Shown: one piece after another, positions 17,201 to 26,541 of the stretch
Numbering within the stretch: position 1 is the stretch's first letter
Layout of the letters: each line of letters starts with the position of its first letter
Assembly (NCBI GenBank): GCA_902476765.1
Contig: CABSEJ010000003.1
Coordinates: 1-64,000 of the forward strand
Origin: an uncultured Blautia sp.
GTDB lineage: Bacteria; Bacillota; Clostridia; Lachnospirales; Lachnospiraceae
DNA length: 64,000 nt
Direction of reading: 5' to 3'
Made by a program: the position numbers and the translations under genes
The notes under the pieces: model-generated
What the model saw: only the letters and a program-made list of their open reading frames with translations
Told to the model about the DNA's origin: nothing
Database searches by the model: none

Positions 17201-17246
17201 GGAGGAGCCGTCGCATTAAGCAATATTCGTTTAATGTGGCAGCTCC
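17201..17246 (+). terminator. Intercistronic stem-loop after the binding-protein gene
   Basis: GGAGCCGTCGCATTAAGC pairs, with G-T pairs and one mismatch, with GTTTAATGTGGCAGCTCC around a short loop; only TTTATT follows. A leaky terminator or mRNA stabiliser between binding protein and permease is common in ABC operons. Confidence 0.6.
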
Positions 17247-17269
17247 TTTATTAAGAAAGGGGAGTAATC

Positions 17270-18157
17270 ATGGAGAACAGAAGAAACCGAGAGAGAATCT
17301 TCCGCTGTTGCTTTCAGATGCCGTCAGTGTTTTTATACACCGTTTTTTTGATTTTTCCTGCAATATCTTCTTTGTATTATGCACTTTTGAAGTGGGACGG
17401 TGTTTCCGGGAAAAAATTTATAGGACTGGATAATTTTGCAGATTTATTTTTTCACGACCGGTATTTCGGCACTGTTTTGGGAAATACCATTATCAGTATG
17501 CTTGCAGGAATCTTGATTCAGATACCACTGGCTTTACTTCTGGCCTATATGGTTTTTCGTATAAAGAAAGGTTTTCGCTTTTTTCAGTCTGCCTATTTTG
17601 TGCCGGTAGTCATTTCTGCAACCATTATCGGATTGATGTTTTCCTTGTTTTTTAATCCTGTCTTCGGCCCGGTAAATCTTATGCTGCAGAATTTAGGGCT
17701 GGAACATTTGACGCAAAATTGGCTGTCTGATCCCAAGGTAGTTTTATTCAGTGTTATCCTACCGGGTGTGTGGCAGTACCTGGGATATTATTTTATTATT
17801 TTGCTGGCTGCTATGCAGTCCATTCCCAAGGAACTTATTGAGAGCGCAGTCATTGACGGGGCAAATACCGTAGATATTTTTTTCAGAATTATTATACCCA
17901 GTATCAAGGGCATGGTTCAGGTCTGCATTATCATCAACCTGACTGGCTCTATTAAAACCTTTGACATTCCTTACATGATGACTCAGGGAGGGCCGGGAGC
18001 TTCCAGTACATTTTTGTCTATTTATATGTATAAAGAAGCATTTGTAGATTCATCTATCGGAAGGGGAACTGCAATTGCAGTTTGTATGCTGCTGCTGGCT
18101 ATTCTCGTCACAGTGATAGTAAACCTGCTGTTTGCCTGGATAAACAGGAAGGATTAG
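17270..18157 (+). CDS. Sugar ABC transporter permease (MalF/UgpA type)
   Basis: 295 residues with six predicted membrane segments. The EAA-type cytoplasmic loop reads ELIESAVIDGANTVDIFFRI, the contact with the ATPase, followed by IPSIKG. Start ATG 17270 has AAGGGGAG upstream. Works as a heterodimer with the permease encoded 10 bases downstream, and takes substrate from the lipoprotein at 15832. Substrate is probably an arabinose-containing oligosaccharide, judged only from the GH127 and propeller glycosidase in the locus. Confidence 0.92.
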   Translation: MENRRNRERIFRCCFQMPSVFLYTVFLIFPAISSLYYALLKWDGVSGKKFIGLDNFADLFFHDRYFGTVLGNTIISMLAGILIQIPLALLLAYMVFRIKKGFRFFQSAYFVPVVISATIIGLMFSLFFNPVFGPVNLMLQNLGLEHLTQNWLSDPKVVLFSVILPGVWQYLGYYFIILLAAMQSIPKELIESAVIDGANTVDIFFRIIIPSIKGMVQVCIIINLTGSIKTFDIPYMMTQGGPGASSTFLSIYMYKEAFVDSSIGRGTAIAVCMLLLAILVTVIVNLLFAWINRKD

Positions 18158-18167
18158 GAGGAGGAAT

Positions 18168-18995
18168 ATGCATAAGAAAAAAGTAAAACCGGGAATTATC
18201 ATTAAATACATTATTTTAATCATGGTATCAGTTTTGATGCTGTATCCTCTGCTGTGGATGGGAATTTCATCTCTAAAGGAAAACAGCGAGATATTTTCCA
18301 GACCTTTTGCATTGCCCTCTAATCCAAAATGGGAAAATTACAGTTTAGCCTGGGAGGCTGCGGAAGTACCGGTACATATGCTGAACAGTGTTTTTTATTC
18401 TGTGACGGCCGTGATTTTTACGGTAGCATTTAGCGCAATGGCCGCTTATGTGATTGCCAGGCTTTCAAAAGGGAAAAAGTTATATCATTATTTTTCATTG
18501 GGAATCATGATACCTATAAACGCTATTATCATACCTTTTATTCTTATTTTCCGAAAAATTGATATATTGAACACCAGGCAGGGTATCATTCTTGCTTTCA
18601 TTGTCACAAACCTTGCTTTCAGCATTTTTATTTTAGTTCCTTTTATGAAAGAGCTTCCGGAGGAATTAGAAGATGCGGCCATGATTGACGGATGCGGAAG
18701 AGTCCAGACTTTTTGCAGAATCATCCTTCCCATTTCAAAGGGAGGGCTTGCTACAGTGGGTACTTTTGTTTTGCTGAATTCATGGAATGATTTATTTCTC
18801 AGCCTGCTGATTATTTCTAAACAGGATTTTATTACATTAAATCAAGTTTGCTATAACATGAAGGCTCAGTATGTATCAGATTATGGATTGATTTCAGCGG
18901 CAGTTATGATTTTAATTTTGCCGGTGCTGATTTTCTTTATCTTGTTTCAAAAGCAGGTGGTAAAGGGAATGACGGCAGGAAGTATAAAGGGTTAA
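18168..18995 (+). CDS. Sugar ABC transporter permease (MalG type)
   Basis: 275 residues, six predicted membrane segments, EAA loop ELPEELEDAAMIDGCGRVQT. Starts with a lysine-rich cytoplasmic tail (MHKKKVKPG) and ends with the VVKGMTAGSIKG tail common in this family. GGAGGAG precedes ATG 18168. It forms the membrane pore with the previous gene product. No ATPase gene follows. Confidence 0.92.
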   Translation: MHKKKVKPGIIIKYIILIMVSVLMLYPLLWMGISSLKENSEIFSRPFALPSNPKWENYSLAWEAAEVPVHMLNSVFYSVTAVIFTVAFSAMAAYVIARLSKGKKLYHYFSLGIMIPINAIIIPFILIFRKIDILNTRQGIILAFIVTNLAFSIFILVPFMKELPEELEDAAMIDGCGRVQTFCRIILPISKGGLATVGTFVLLNSWNDLFLSLLIISKQDFITLNQVCYNMKAQYVSDYGLISAAVMILILPVLIFFILFQKQVVKGMTAGSIKG

Positions 18996-19012
18996 AGAAG
19001 GAGGAACAGGAC

Positions 19013-20029
19013 ATGGATAATATGAAACAAGACAAAGAATACTATGTAGAGAGATATGAAGACAGATTTTTCTGGGATACTCCGGAAAATCTGAAGCTTT
19101 ATCCCTATGGAGCCCGTGACGGTTGGAAAAAATATGAGGGGAATCCGGTATTGGGCAGAGAATATGGTACCTGTTTTGATATTTCTGTGCTGGAAGATGA
19201 AGGAATCTATAAAATGTGGTTTTCCTGGAGAGCCCATAAATGTATTGCCTATACAGAAAGCAAAGATGGTATTTCCTGGACGGAACCCATAGAGGTTTTA
19301 GGGCCTAATCCTGACTCTGGGTGGGACAAAGATGAATTAAACCGTCCTTCTGTCATAAAGAAAGACGGAATCTATAAAATGTGGTATTCAGGGCAAATGG
19401 ACCCGTATAAAAATGAGGGACGGTCTTGTATTGGCTATGCTCAGAGTATAGACGGAATCCACTGGGAAAGATTTTCGGAACCGGTGATGGTGCCGGAGCA
19501 GACCTGGGAACAGAAAGCAATCATGTGTCCTCATGTCATCTACGAAGAAGACAAACAAATGTATAAAATGTGGTACTCTGGCGGGGGGAATCATGAGCCG
19601 GACGCTATCGGATACGGAGAGAGTAAGGATGGTATACACTGGAAGAAATATAATCAGAATCCTATCATGGAAAACCGACCGGATATTCCATGGGAAAGAG
19701 ATAAGGTAGCAGCCTGCCATGTTTTGAAATGGGATGGTTATTATTACATGTTTTATATAGGCTTTATCCATGTAGACAGGGCGGCCATTGGTTTGGCCAG
19801 GTCAAAAGACGGGATTACAGAATGGGAAAGATACCCTTTGAATCCAATTTTGGCGCCGGATAAGGAAGGCTTTGATCAGAAAGCAGTATATAAACCTTAC
19901 GTCCTGAAAAAGGAAACCGGCTGGCTTTTGTGGTATAATGGGGCTATGTATATGGACAATCCAGATGAGATTGTAAAAGAGCAAATAGGAGCGGCATTTC
20001 TGGAGAGAGAAAATCTTTGGAAGGTATAA
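19013..20029 (+). CDS. Five-bladed beta-propeller glycosidase-like protein (GH43/GH32/GH130 fold)
   Basis: 338 residues, no signal peptide, so cytoplasmic. Repeated blade motifs are easy to see: GIYKMWFSWR, GIYKMWYSG, QMYKMWYSGG, each followed by SKDGI.W or SIDGIHW turns. Such propellers are retaining or inverting glycosidases, phosphorylases or sucrose-type hydrolases. Acidic residues at blade starts (CFDISV, NRPSV, CPHVI) suit catalysis, but I cannot name the GH family. Preceded by AAGGAGG. With GH127 in the same operon, a role in cutting arabinofuranosides is plausible. Its stop overlaps the leader of the kinase gene. Confidence 0.7.
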   Translation: MDNMKQDKEYYVERYEDRFFWDTPENLKLYPYGARDGWKKYEGNPVLGREYGTCFDISVLEDEGIYKMWFSWRAHKCIAYTESKDGISWTEPIEVLGPNPDSGWDKDELNRPSVIKKDGIYKMWYSGQMDPYKNEGRSCIGYAQSIDGIHWERFSEPVMVPEQTWEQKAIMCPHVIYEEDKQMYKMWYSGGGNHEPDAIGYGESKDGIHWKKYNQNPIMENRPDIPWERDKVAACHVLKWDGYYYMFYIGFIHVDRAAIGLARSKDGITEWERYPLNPILAPDKEGFDQKAVYKPYVLKKETGWLLWYNGAMYMDNPDEIVKEQIGAAFLERENLWKV

Positions 20030-20034
20030 AAAAT

Positions 20035-21804
20035 ATGAGATGGAAAATGAAAAAAACGATAAAAAACAGTATGTTAATGTCCTTTATGATTTTAATCATA
20101 TTAACGGCATGTATTATAAGTGGTTTTCATTTTTATCAGACATATAAATATACCCATGAAGAAGGAATCAGCGAGATTGAAAAAGAGTCTAAGTTGGTGA
20201 TGAAAGAGTTGGAGAATCTTTTGGGGCAGATTGGTGTGGCACAATATCAAATTATAGATATTCTGCTTCAGGACGGTAACGTGAAAAATACATCAGAAAA
20301 CCGTGAAAAGAGAAATCTGGACGAATATAAAAGAACAGAGGAAGAACTGCTGTCGTTCCGCCGTTCCTGTACCTTCATACAGGACATCTTCTGGGTGCCT
20401 GCAGACTCCTGGTTCTGCAGCACCCAGGACTATGCAGTGAAAGATAAGCTTTTGTCCGGGGAAGCTATGGAACAGGCGGAAGAGGGCAGCAAACAACCCT
20501 ATGTATCTGTTCACCCACAGGATTATCTTTTGGAGGGGAAGCCCGGCCCTTATGTGTTTTCCTATGTGAAAAAAATATACAGTATTTATAATGTTGATGA
20601 AGTACGGGGAATTCTCCAGATTGACTTTAAGTACCAGGAACTGGTAAACATATTGGAGGTTATAAATTCTAATCCCAATGCATTGGCCTATATTACAGAC
20701 CAGAATCAAAAGCTGGTGTCTTTTCCTGATATGGAAAAAATCGGGAAGGTAGAGAGTCAGGGAGACCAGTATAAAAAGGACAGAAAAATAGACGGGAATA
20801 GCTATAAAAAAGAGTACCCGCTGTCCAACGGATGGAATCTAAAGGTTTATATGAACCAGGAATCTGTGAACAAAAACCTTATGGAAAATTTGAAAATATC
20901 TGTAATCCTAATTATCATTTTTTTAATAGGAGCCAGCATTTATGCTTACGGAGTATCGAAAAAAATTACCTATCCCCTGCGGCTTCTTACAAGAAACCTG
21001 ACAGAAATGGAAAAGTCAGGACAACTGAACAAAATTCAGGTTTTCAGCCCATGGGAAGAAATGCAGATTCTGGAGGACAGATACAATAATCTGACAGAAC
21101 AGCTGGATTCTATGATAGAAGCAACGGCCCAAGCCAGAAATCAGCTGCTGCGGGCAAAACTGTCCGCTCTCCAGATGCAGATTAATCCTCATTTTTTGTC
21201 CAACTGTTTTGAAATGATTTGCAGTCAGGCTTTGCAAAGCCAAAATTATGAGATACAAAAAGTAACAGAAGCCCTGGCTATGATGTACAGATATGTTTTG
21301 AATGATGTGGAAAAAGAGGTTTGCCTGGCAGACGAAATTCAATATGTAAAAAATTATGTGAGAATCCAGGAGTTTCGATTCGGAGAGTCTGTACAAATGT
21401 TTTATCGTATTGATAAAGAGGCAGCAAACAGAAAAATTCCGGGACTGACTATTCAGCCTTTAGTTGAAAATGCATTTAAACATGGATTCAGAGACAACAG
21501 AGAAAAAATTATCATAATAGAATGTATCAAAAAAGAGGGCTGTATTTTGGTTGCGGTTAGGGACAACGGTGTGGGAATTCCCGAAGAAAAGCTGGAACAG
21601 CTGCAGAAAATGTTGAAAACAGGGGAAACTTCTGAAAAAACAGAAAAGAAAAACGGAGGCATAGGACTTAGAAATGTTAATGACAGACTTAAAATATGCT
21701 GTGGTCAAAAGGCGGGCTTGAACATTGAGAGTACGCTGGGAAAAGGAACCAGGGTGTCCTTTCAGATGGAGGTGCAGGATGGGGATGAAGATATTGATTG
21801 CTGA
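20035..21804 (+). CDS. YesM-type sensor histidine kinase
   Basis: 589 residues. ATG 20035 is preferred (GGAAGG 10 bases upstream) over an in-frame TTG at 20017 inside the previous gene. A membrane segment near residues 12-32 is followed by a ~250-residue extracellular sensor, a second segment (~287-305), HAMP, and a LytS/YesM-type kinase domain with INPHFLSN (H386) and the ATP site LVENAFKHGF (N479), DNGVGIP and GGIGLRNV. It should sense an extracellular sugar and phosphorylate the AraC-type regulator whose gene overlaps its end by 26 bases. The regulated genes are most likely its operon neighbours. Confidence 0.9.
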   Translation: MRWKMKKTIKNSMLMSFMILIILTACIISGFHFYQTYKYTHEEGISEIEKESKLVMKELENLLGQIGVAQYQIIDILLQDGNVKNTSENREKRNLDEYKRTEEELLSFRRSCTFIQDIFWVPADSWFCSTQDYAVKDKLLSGEAMEQAEEGSKQPYVSVHPQDYLLEGKPGPYVFSYVKKIYSIYNVDEVRGILQIDFKYQELVNILEVINSNPNALAYITDQNQKLVSFPDMEKIGKVESQGDQYKKDRKIDGNSYKKEYPLSNGWNLKVYMNQESVNKNLMENLKISVILIIIFLIGASIYAYGVSKKITYPLRLLTRNLTEMEKSGQLNKIQVFSPWEEMQILEDRYNNLTEQLDSMIEATAQARNQLLRAKLSALQMQINPHFLSNCFEMICSQALQSQNYEIQKVTEALAMMYRYVLNDVEKEVCLADEIQYVKNYVRIQEFRFGESVQMFYRIDKEAANRKIPGLTIQPLVENAFKHGFRDNREKIIIIECIKKEGCILVAVRDNGVGIPEEKLEQLQKMLKTGETSEKTEKKNGGIGLRNVNDRLKICCGQKAGLNIESTLGKGTRVSFQMEVQDGDEDIDC

Positions 21805-22618
21805 TGATGAAAAAGATATACGATTTCTTATTTCACAATATTTGAAAGAGATAAACGGTAACTTAGAGATTGCAGGGGTTGTTTCCAACGGAGAAGAAGC
21901 CGTGGAATTTTGCAGAAAATATAAGGTGGATATGGTTATTTCTGATATACGGATGCCTTATATGACAGGATTGGAAATGCTGAAAAAGTTAAAGGAGACC
22001 AATGAAAATATTTTATGTGTGTTTATCAGTGCATATACAGATTTTTCCTATGTACAGGAAGCTATAAGAAATGGTGCGGGAGGCTATTTGCTGAAACCAA
22101 TCCAGAAAAAAGAACTGTCAGATATTATGGAACAGATGTACTCTGTCTGGAAGAAGAAAAAGAAAGAGAAAGGCCGGCTGAAGCTGTTGCAGTCAGAGCT
22201 GAGTAAATTGAAAAAAGAATATTTGAACCAGTGGGAAGAGGAAAAGATTTTTCCCGAAGAAGGAAACCGGTCTATTAACAGGGTAAAGCAATATGTTGAA
22301 GAGCATTATCAAAATAATATTTCTTTGGAAGAAGTGGCAGGGAATGTATATTTAAATAAGAATTATTTATCAGAACTGTTTCACAAAGAGATGGGCTGTT
22401 CCTTTAGCCAGTATTTGACCAGATTCCGTTTGGAAAAGGCCAAGCTTCTTTTAAAAGAAACACATATGAAAGTAAAAGAAATTGCAGATATGACAGGATT
22501 TGAAAATCCAAGTTATTTTATTCAGGTTTTTAAGAAGCTAGAGGGGTGCACCCCAAATGATTATAGGATGAGATTTTTTAAAGGAGAACAGCTGCCGGAA
22601 AACAGGGAGAAAGGATAG
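21779..22618 (+). CDS. AraC-family response regulator (YesN type)
   Basis: 279 residues. ATG 21779 sits 6 bases after GGAGG and gives MGMKILIADDEKD, the normal start of a receiver; earlier in-frame codons lie inside the kinase gene. Phospho-acceptor D56 lies in VISDIRMP; the conserved Lys is in LLKPIQ. A charged linker (~120-175) leads to two helix-turn-helix units of AraC type (ISLEEVAGNVYLNKNYLSE and VKEIADMTGFENPSYF). It should activate the transport and glycosidase genes when phosphorylated by the adjacent kinase. The following GH127 gene starts 5 bases after its stop. Confidence 0.92.
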   Translation: MGMKILIADDEKDIRFLISQYLKEINGNLEIAGVVSNGEEAVEFCRKYKVDMVISDIRMPYMTGLEMLKKLKETNENILCVFISAYTDFSYVQEAIRNGAGGYLLKPIQKKELSDIMEQMYSVWKKKKKEKGRLKLLQSELSKLKKEYLNQWEEEKIFPEEGNRSINRVKQYVEEHYQNNISLEEVAGNVYLNKNYLSELFHKEMGCSFSQYLTRFRLEKAKLLLKETHMKVKEIADMTGFENPSYFIQVFKKLEGCTPNDYRMRFFKGEQLPENREKG

Positions 22619-22623
22619 AAGGT

Positions 22624-24576
22624 ATGAAGGTAAAAGGTGCAGAGCTGAATCAGGTGAAGCTTACAGGTGGGATTTGGAAAGAGTACCAGGATTTGATTTT
22701 TGATACAGTGATTCCCTATCAGTGGGAGATATTAAACGACAGGATTGAGGGAGCAGAGAAAAGCTATACCGTGAGGAATTTTCGCATTGCAGCGGGAGAA
22801 CTGCAGGGAGAACATGGAGGCTTTGTATTTCAGGACAGTGATTTGTATAAGTGGCTGGAAGCGGTAGGGAATATGCTGCAGGTAAGGAAAGCTCCGGATA
22901 TAGAAGAAAAAGCGGACTGGATTATCGGACTGATGGAAAAAGCCCAGCAGCCGGACGGTTATCTGAATACCTATTTCCAGCTAAAAGAACCGGATAAAAA
23001 ATGGACCAATATTTTAGAGTGCCATGAACTGTACTGTGGAGGACATCTGATGGAAGCGGCAGCAGCTTACACGAAAGGTACGGGAAAAGAGACTTTGCTG
23101 GGTATTGCATGTAAGCTGGCAGATTGTATTTGCTCTAAATTCGGGGAAGAGGAGGGAAAACTCCATGGGTATCCGGGACATCAGGAAGTAGAGATAGGAC
23201 TCCAAAAGCTGTTTGAAATTACCGGAAATCTAAAATATTTACGAATGGCAGAGTATTTTTTGGAGGAAAGGGGAAAAAACGATTTTTTTGAACAGGAATT
23301 CAAAAAAAGAGGAGGCATCAGTCATTGGACCAATGCAGTAGAAGAGGAGCCTAATCGTGTTTACAACCAGTTTTCCTATAAAGAATACAATCAGTTTCAT
23401 CTTCCTGTATGGGAACAGAAAAAACCAGTGGGACATGCGGTCAGAGGAGTATATATGTATACGGCAATGGCTGGTCTTGCCGGCAGAGAGGGAGATGAAA
23501 GGAAACTGGAAGTATGCCGGAATATCTGGAAAAATATTGTAAACAGACAGATGTATATTAACGGCAGTATCGGTTCTACTCCATCGGGAGAGGCCTTTAC
23601 CCGTGATTATGACCTTCCCAATGACACTAATTATTCAGAAACCTGCGCCGCTTTGGGACTTGTGTTCTTTTCCCAGGAATTGTATCAGGCGGAAGGGAAA
23701 GGTTGTTACGGAGATGTGATTGAGAATACTCTGTATAATACTGTGCTGGCTGCTCTGGGTAAAGATGGAAAACACTTTTTTTATACCAACCCAATGGAAA
23801 TGAAACCCTATTTTTATAAGGCGAATCCCCAGCGTTTTCATTTGAAGGCATGCAGGCCCAAATGGCATTCCTGTGCCTGCTGTCCGCCAAATATAGCCAG
23901 AACTCTTGGAGGACTTGGAAAATATATTTTAGGAGAAAATGAAGATACGGTCTTTATCCAGATGTTTGCACAGTGTACGGGTGATTTTAAAGGGAAAGGA
24001 GGGAATCTGCATATTCAAATGGAAACCAATTATCCCTGGAGCGGAGATGTGGAGCTGGAAATATCCGGAGTGGGAAAATCCAGGATTGCCATTCGTATTC
24101 CTGGCTGGTGTAAAGACTGGAAGCTTTGCGTGAATGGGCGGCAGCGGGAAGAAATCTGCTATGAGGATGGATATGCCTATCTTCCCTACAATGGTTCCGG
24201 TATGAGAGTGGGATTACATATGGAGATGATGCCGGTGGTACTGCAGTCTAATCCCAGGATTATTTATAATCTGGGAAAAGCAGCAGTGATGAGAGGTCCT
24301 ATACTTTATTGTATTGAAGAAAAAGATAACGGAAAATATTTAGAAGAACTGCGCATAAGAAGAAATCCTGGTATAAAGATAAAAGAGAAAAAAATTCTTG
24401 GAACAGGAGTCCGACTCCAGGTGGAAGGTGTGAGAAAAGCCGGCAGTGAAGAGGACTTGCGACCTTATTATACTGGACAAGAGAGTAGCAGAGAGACCTT
24501 TTTAACGGCAATTCCCTATTTCCTTTGGGGGAACAGAGGGGAAGGGGAAATGCTGGTTTGGATACTTAGAGAATAG
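22624..24576 (+). CDS. GH127 beta-L-arabinofuranosidase
   Basis: 650 residues, the usual size for GH127. An (alpha/alpha)6 barrel occupies residues ~1-430, followed by beta-sandwich domains. The zinc/nucleophile set matches the Bifidobacterium HypBA1 enzyme almost position for position: E339 and C341 (SETCAALG), C419 and C420 (SCACCPPN). It releases L-arabinofuranose from beta-arabino-oligosaccharides, as found in plant hydroxyproline-rich glycoproteins. There is no signal peptide, so it acts inside the cell on imported sugars. AAGGT precedes ATG 22624. Last gene of the locus; 24577-24650 shows no clear terminator hairpin. Confidence 0.9.
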   Translation: MKVKGAELNQVKLTGGIWKEYQDLIFDTVIPYQWEILNDRIEGAEKSYTVRNFRIAAGELQGEHGGFVFQDSDLYKWLEAVGNMLQVRKAPDIEEKADWIIGLMEKAQQPDGYLNTYFQLKEPDKKWTNILECHELYCGGHLMEAAAAYTKGTGKETLLGIACKLADCICSKFGEEEGKLHGYPGHQEVEIGLQKLFEITGNLKYLRMAEYFLEERGKNDFFEQEFKKRGGISHWTNAVEEEPNRVYNQFSYKEYNQFHLPVWEQKKPVGHAVRGVYMYTAMAGLAGREGDERKLEVCRNIWKNIVNRQMYINGSIGSTPSGEAFTRDYDLPNDTNYSETCAALGLVFFSQELYQAEGKGCYGDVIENTLYNTVLAALGKDGKHFFYTNPMEMKPYFYKANPQRFHLKACRPKWHSCACCPPNIARTLGGLGKYILGENEDTVFIQMFAQCTGDFKGKGGNLHIQMETNYPWSGDVELEISGVGKSRIAIRIPGWCKDWKLCVNGRQREEICYEDGYAYLPYNGSGMRVGLHMEMMPVVLQSNPRIIYNLGKAAVMRGPILYCIEEKDNGKYLEELRIRRNPGIKIKEKKILGTGVRLQVEGVRKAGSEEDLRPYYTGQESSRETFLTAIPYFLWGNRGEGEMLVWILRE

Positions 24577-24672
24577 CATTCATCCCCTCAAAAACTCCAA
24601 AAGTAAAGAACATAAAGAACTTCTTAAGAAAAAATTATAGAAACTTTAGATGTTTTGCCAAGGAATCTGTGC

Positions 24673-24678
24673 TATAAT
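24673..24678 (+). promoter_or_regulatory. Extended -10 promoter for the DUF1002 gene
   Basis: TGC directly before TATAAT forms an extended -10 element; the -35 region is weak. Transcription would start near 24685, about 50 bases before the start codon. Confidence 0.55.
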
Positions 24679-24735
24679 GAGCCGTAGCTAAAAAGAAAAT
24701 CAAAAAGAAAATATCTTTAACCAGGAGATGAGTAT

Positions 24736-25623
24736 ATGAGAAAAAGAAGCATTGCCATAGTATTAGCAGGGATTCTGACGGTACTTTCCCCGGTGGCTGC
24801 CTTTGCGGACAGCACCCAGGCCAAGACGGATGTGCCCTATGTATCTTTGGGGGCGGATTTGAACCAGCAAGAGAGGGCCACGGTTCTGAAGCTTTTGGGG
24901 GTTACGGAAAATGATTTGAAAAATTATACCGTAGCTACAGTGACAAATGCGGAGGAACATGATTATCTGGATTCCTATCTGTCTCAGAGCGTTATAGGCT
25001 CCAGGGCTTTGTCGTCGGTATTGGTGGAAGGGAAGAAGGAAGGCAGCGGAATCACTGTTTCCACCAGCAACATTACCTATTGTACGGCGGGAATGTATGA
25101 GAATGCTCTGGCCACAGCCGGCATCAAGGACGCTGACATCAAGGTGGCAGGACCCTTTAATATTTCCGGTACTGCGGCTCTGGTGGGAGCCATTAAATCC
25201 TACGAAAACATGACAGGCAAAAAGGTGGATTCCGAAAACGCAGACACAGCCACTAATGAGCTGGTAGTTACCGGACAGGTGGCGGAAAGTGTGGGGAACC
25301 AGGAAAAGGCAGAACAATTGGTAGGAGCTATAAAAGAAGAGGTTGTAGAAGGCAGCGCAGTTACCAAAGAGGAAATTGGAGAAGTGGTAGATAAGGCTGC
25401 TCAGGAAATGGAAGTGCATCTTTCAGAGGAAGACCGGCAGGCCATTATTGATTTGATGGAGAAAATCAGCGATTTGGACTTAAACATTGACAGCCTGAAG
25501 GAGCAGGCCAAGAATCTTTACGACAAGATTGCAGGGCTGGACTTGAACATCAATATTGACCAGGAGCAGGTCAAAGGATTTTTTGAGAAAATTATAGATT
25601 TTATCAAGGGACTGTTTTCCTGA
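24736..25623 (+). CDS. Secreted DUF1002-family protein
   Basis: 295 residues with a clean signal peptide (MRKRS, hydrophobic core, cut after AFA). The body carries DUF1002 hallmarks (VSLGADLNQQERATVLKLLG, GSGITVSTSNITYCT), as in Bacillus YpuA. The C-terminal ~70 residues are a helical segment with two LDLNI repeats and an amphipathic end. Exported or surface-associated; biochemical role unknown in the family. Single gene with its own promoter, convergent with the alarmone synthetase gene. Confidence 0.85.
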   Translation: MRKRSIAIVLAGILTVLSPVAAFADSTQAKTDVPYVSLGADLNQQERATVLKLLGVTENDLKNYTVATVTNAEEHDYLDSYLSQSVIGSRALSSVLVEGKKEGSGITVSTSNITYCTAGMYENALATAGIKDADIKVAGPFNISGTAALVGAIKSYENMTGKKVDSENADTATNELVVTGQVAESVGNQEKAEQLVGAIKEEVVEGSAVTKEEIGEVVDKAAQEMEVHLSEEDRQAIIDLMEKISDLDLNIDSLKEQAKNLYDKIAGLDLNINIDQEQVKGFFEKIIDFIKGLFS

Positions 25624-25689
25624 GATAACGCCCCTGGTATACTTAAGGTATTATAGATTGCGGATAATGAAGCAGACAAGGCCATAATT

Positions 25690-25739
25690 AAGGGCCGGGA
25701 AAGGAAGCCGTTTATTACGGACTTCTTATCCCGGCCCTT
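25690..25739. terminator. Stem-loop between convergent genes
   Basis: AAGGGCCGGGA.AAGGAAG pairs with CTTCTTATCCCGGCCCTT around a 14-base loop. There is no long T-run, but the place between two convergent genes suits a shared terminator. Confidence 0.6.
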
Positions 25740-25748
25740 GGCAGTTCC

Positions 25749-26426
25749 TCACTTAGCCTGCCTGAAAAATGGGTTTTTCTTTTCAGGCCGCTCTGTCAGC
25801 TCCTGAATGGTTTTATTTAAGGAGAGCATTCTGGCGTCAAGCTGCGCCGCTATTTTGGAGCATTCCTGAAGCTCCTGGCTGATGTAGTCAGGGGCATTGC
25901 CCTCGAATTTATAATAGATTTTATGTTCCAGGCTGGCCCAGAAGTCCTGGGCAACCGTGCGGATTTGTATTTCTACGATAGTATCCACAAAGCTGCCGGA
26001 AAGATAGATAGGAACCGCAACCAGCATGTGATAGCTTTGATAGCCGCTCTCTTTGGGACGTTTGATATAGTCCTTGAGAGAAATGATTTTTAAATCCCCC
26101 TGTTTTGCAATCATGTCTGCAATCAGATAAATATCTGAAGTAAAAGAACAGATGATGCGGATTCCGGCAATGTCGTTTACATATTTTACCATGTTTTTTA
26201 CACTGGATTCATATCCGTTTTTCTTCAGTTTTTTCACAATGCTTTCAGGGGTTTTAATCCTGGACTTAATATGTTCGATAGGATTGTAGTGGTGTACATG
26301 CTGAAACTCATCGTTGAGAATGTCTATCTTGGTGCTGATTTCCTTTAAAGCAGCATTGTAGAGAAACATCAGAGTTTCCCAGCTGTCCACGTCCTCATAA
26401 TAGTTCAGGTTTGGGAATTTATCCAC
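25749..26426 (-). CDS. Small alarmone synthetase ((p)ppGpp synthetase, RelA/SpoT domain)
   Basis: 225 residues. GTG at 26426 is chosen: AAGGAGG lies 8 bases upstream, and longer in-frame starts would begin before the promoter at 26521-26549. It has only the synthetase domain: RIKTPESIVKKLKK binds nucleotide, NDIAGIRIICSF and YHMLVAVP form the core, and VEIQIRTVAQDFWASLEHK is the conserved end. There is no HD hydrolase, TGS or ACT domain, as in RelP/RelQ. It makes ppGpp from GTP/GDP and ATP under stress, independent of the ribosome. Transcribed from its own strong promoter. Confidence 0.9.
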   Translation of the reverse strand: MDKFPNLNYYEDVDSWETLMFLYNAALKEISTKIDILNDEFQHVHHYNPIEHIKSRIKTPESIVKKLKKNGYESSVKNMVKYVNDIAGIRIICSFTSDIYLIADMIAKQGDLKIISLKDYIKRPKESGYQSYHMLVAVPIYLSGSFVDTIVEIQIRTVAQDFWASLEHKIYYKFEGNAPDYISQELQECSKIAAQLDARMLSLNKTIQELTERPEKKNPFFRQAK

Positions 26427-26497
26427 CGTTTTCACCTCCTTCTTAACTTCCGTTTCCCTTTCGGATGGCTGTATTTTGGGGAGTTGTCTAAAAACCA

Positions 26498-26541
26498 CAA
26501 AAAAAAAGCCGCTTTTTCCTAGTATAGCAAAAAAGCGGCAG
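26498..26541 (-). terminator. Terminator of the EIIC-like gene
   Basis: Arms GCCGCTTTTT (26508-26517) and AAAAAGCGGC (26530-26539) with an A-run at 26498-26507 that is a U-run on the minus strand. It contains the -10 box of the next promoter. Confidence 0.8.

Noticed and set aside
24655..24678. TTGCCA as -35 for the DUF1002 promoter
   Set aside because: Only 12 bases separate it from TATAAT, too short for sigma-A; an extended -10 explains the promoter better.
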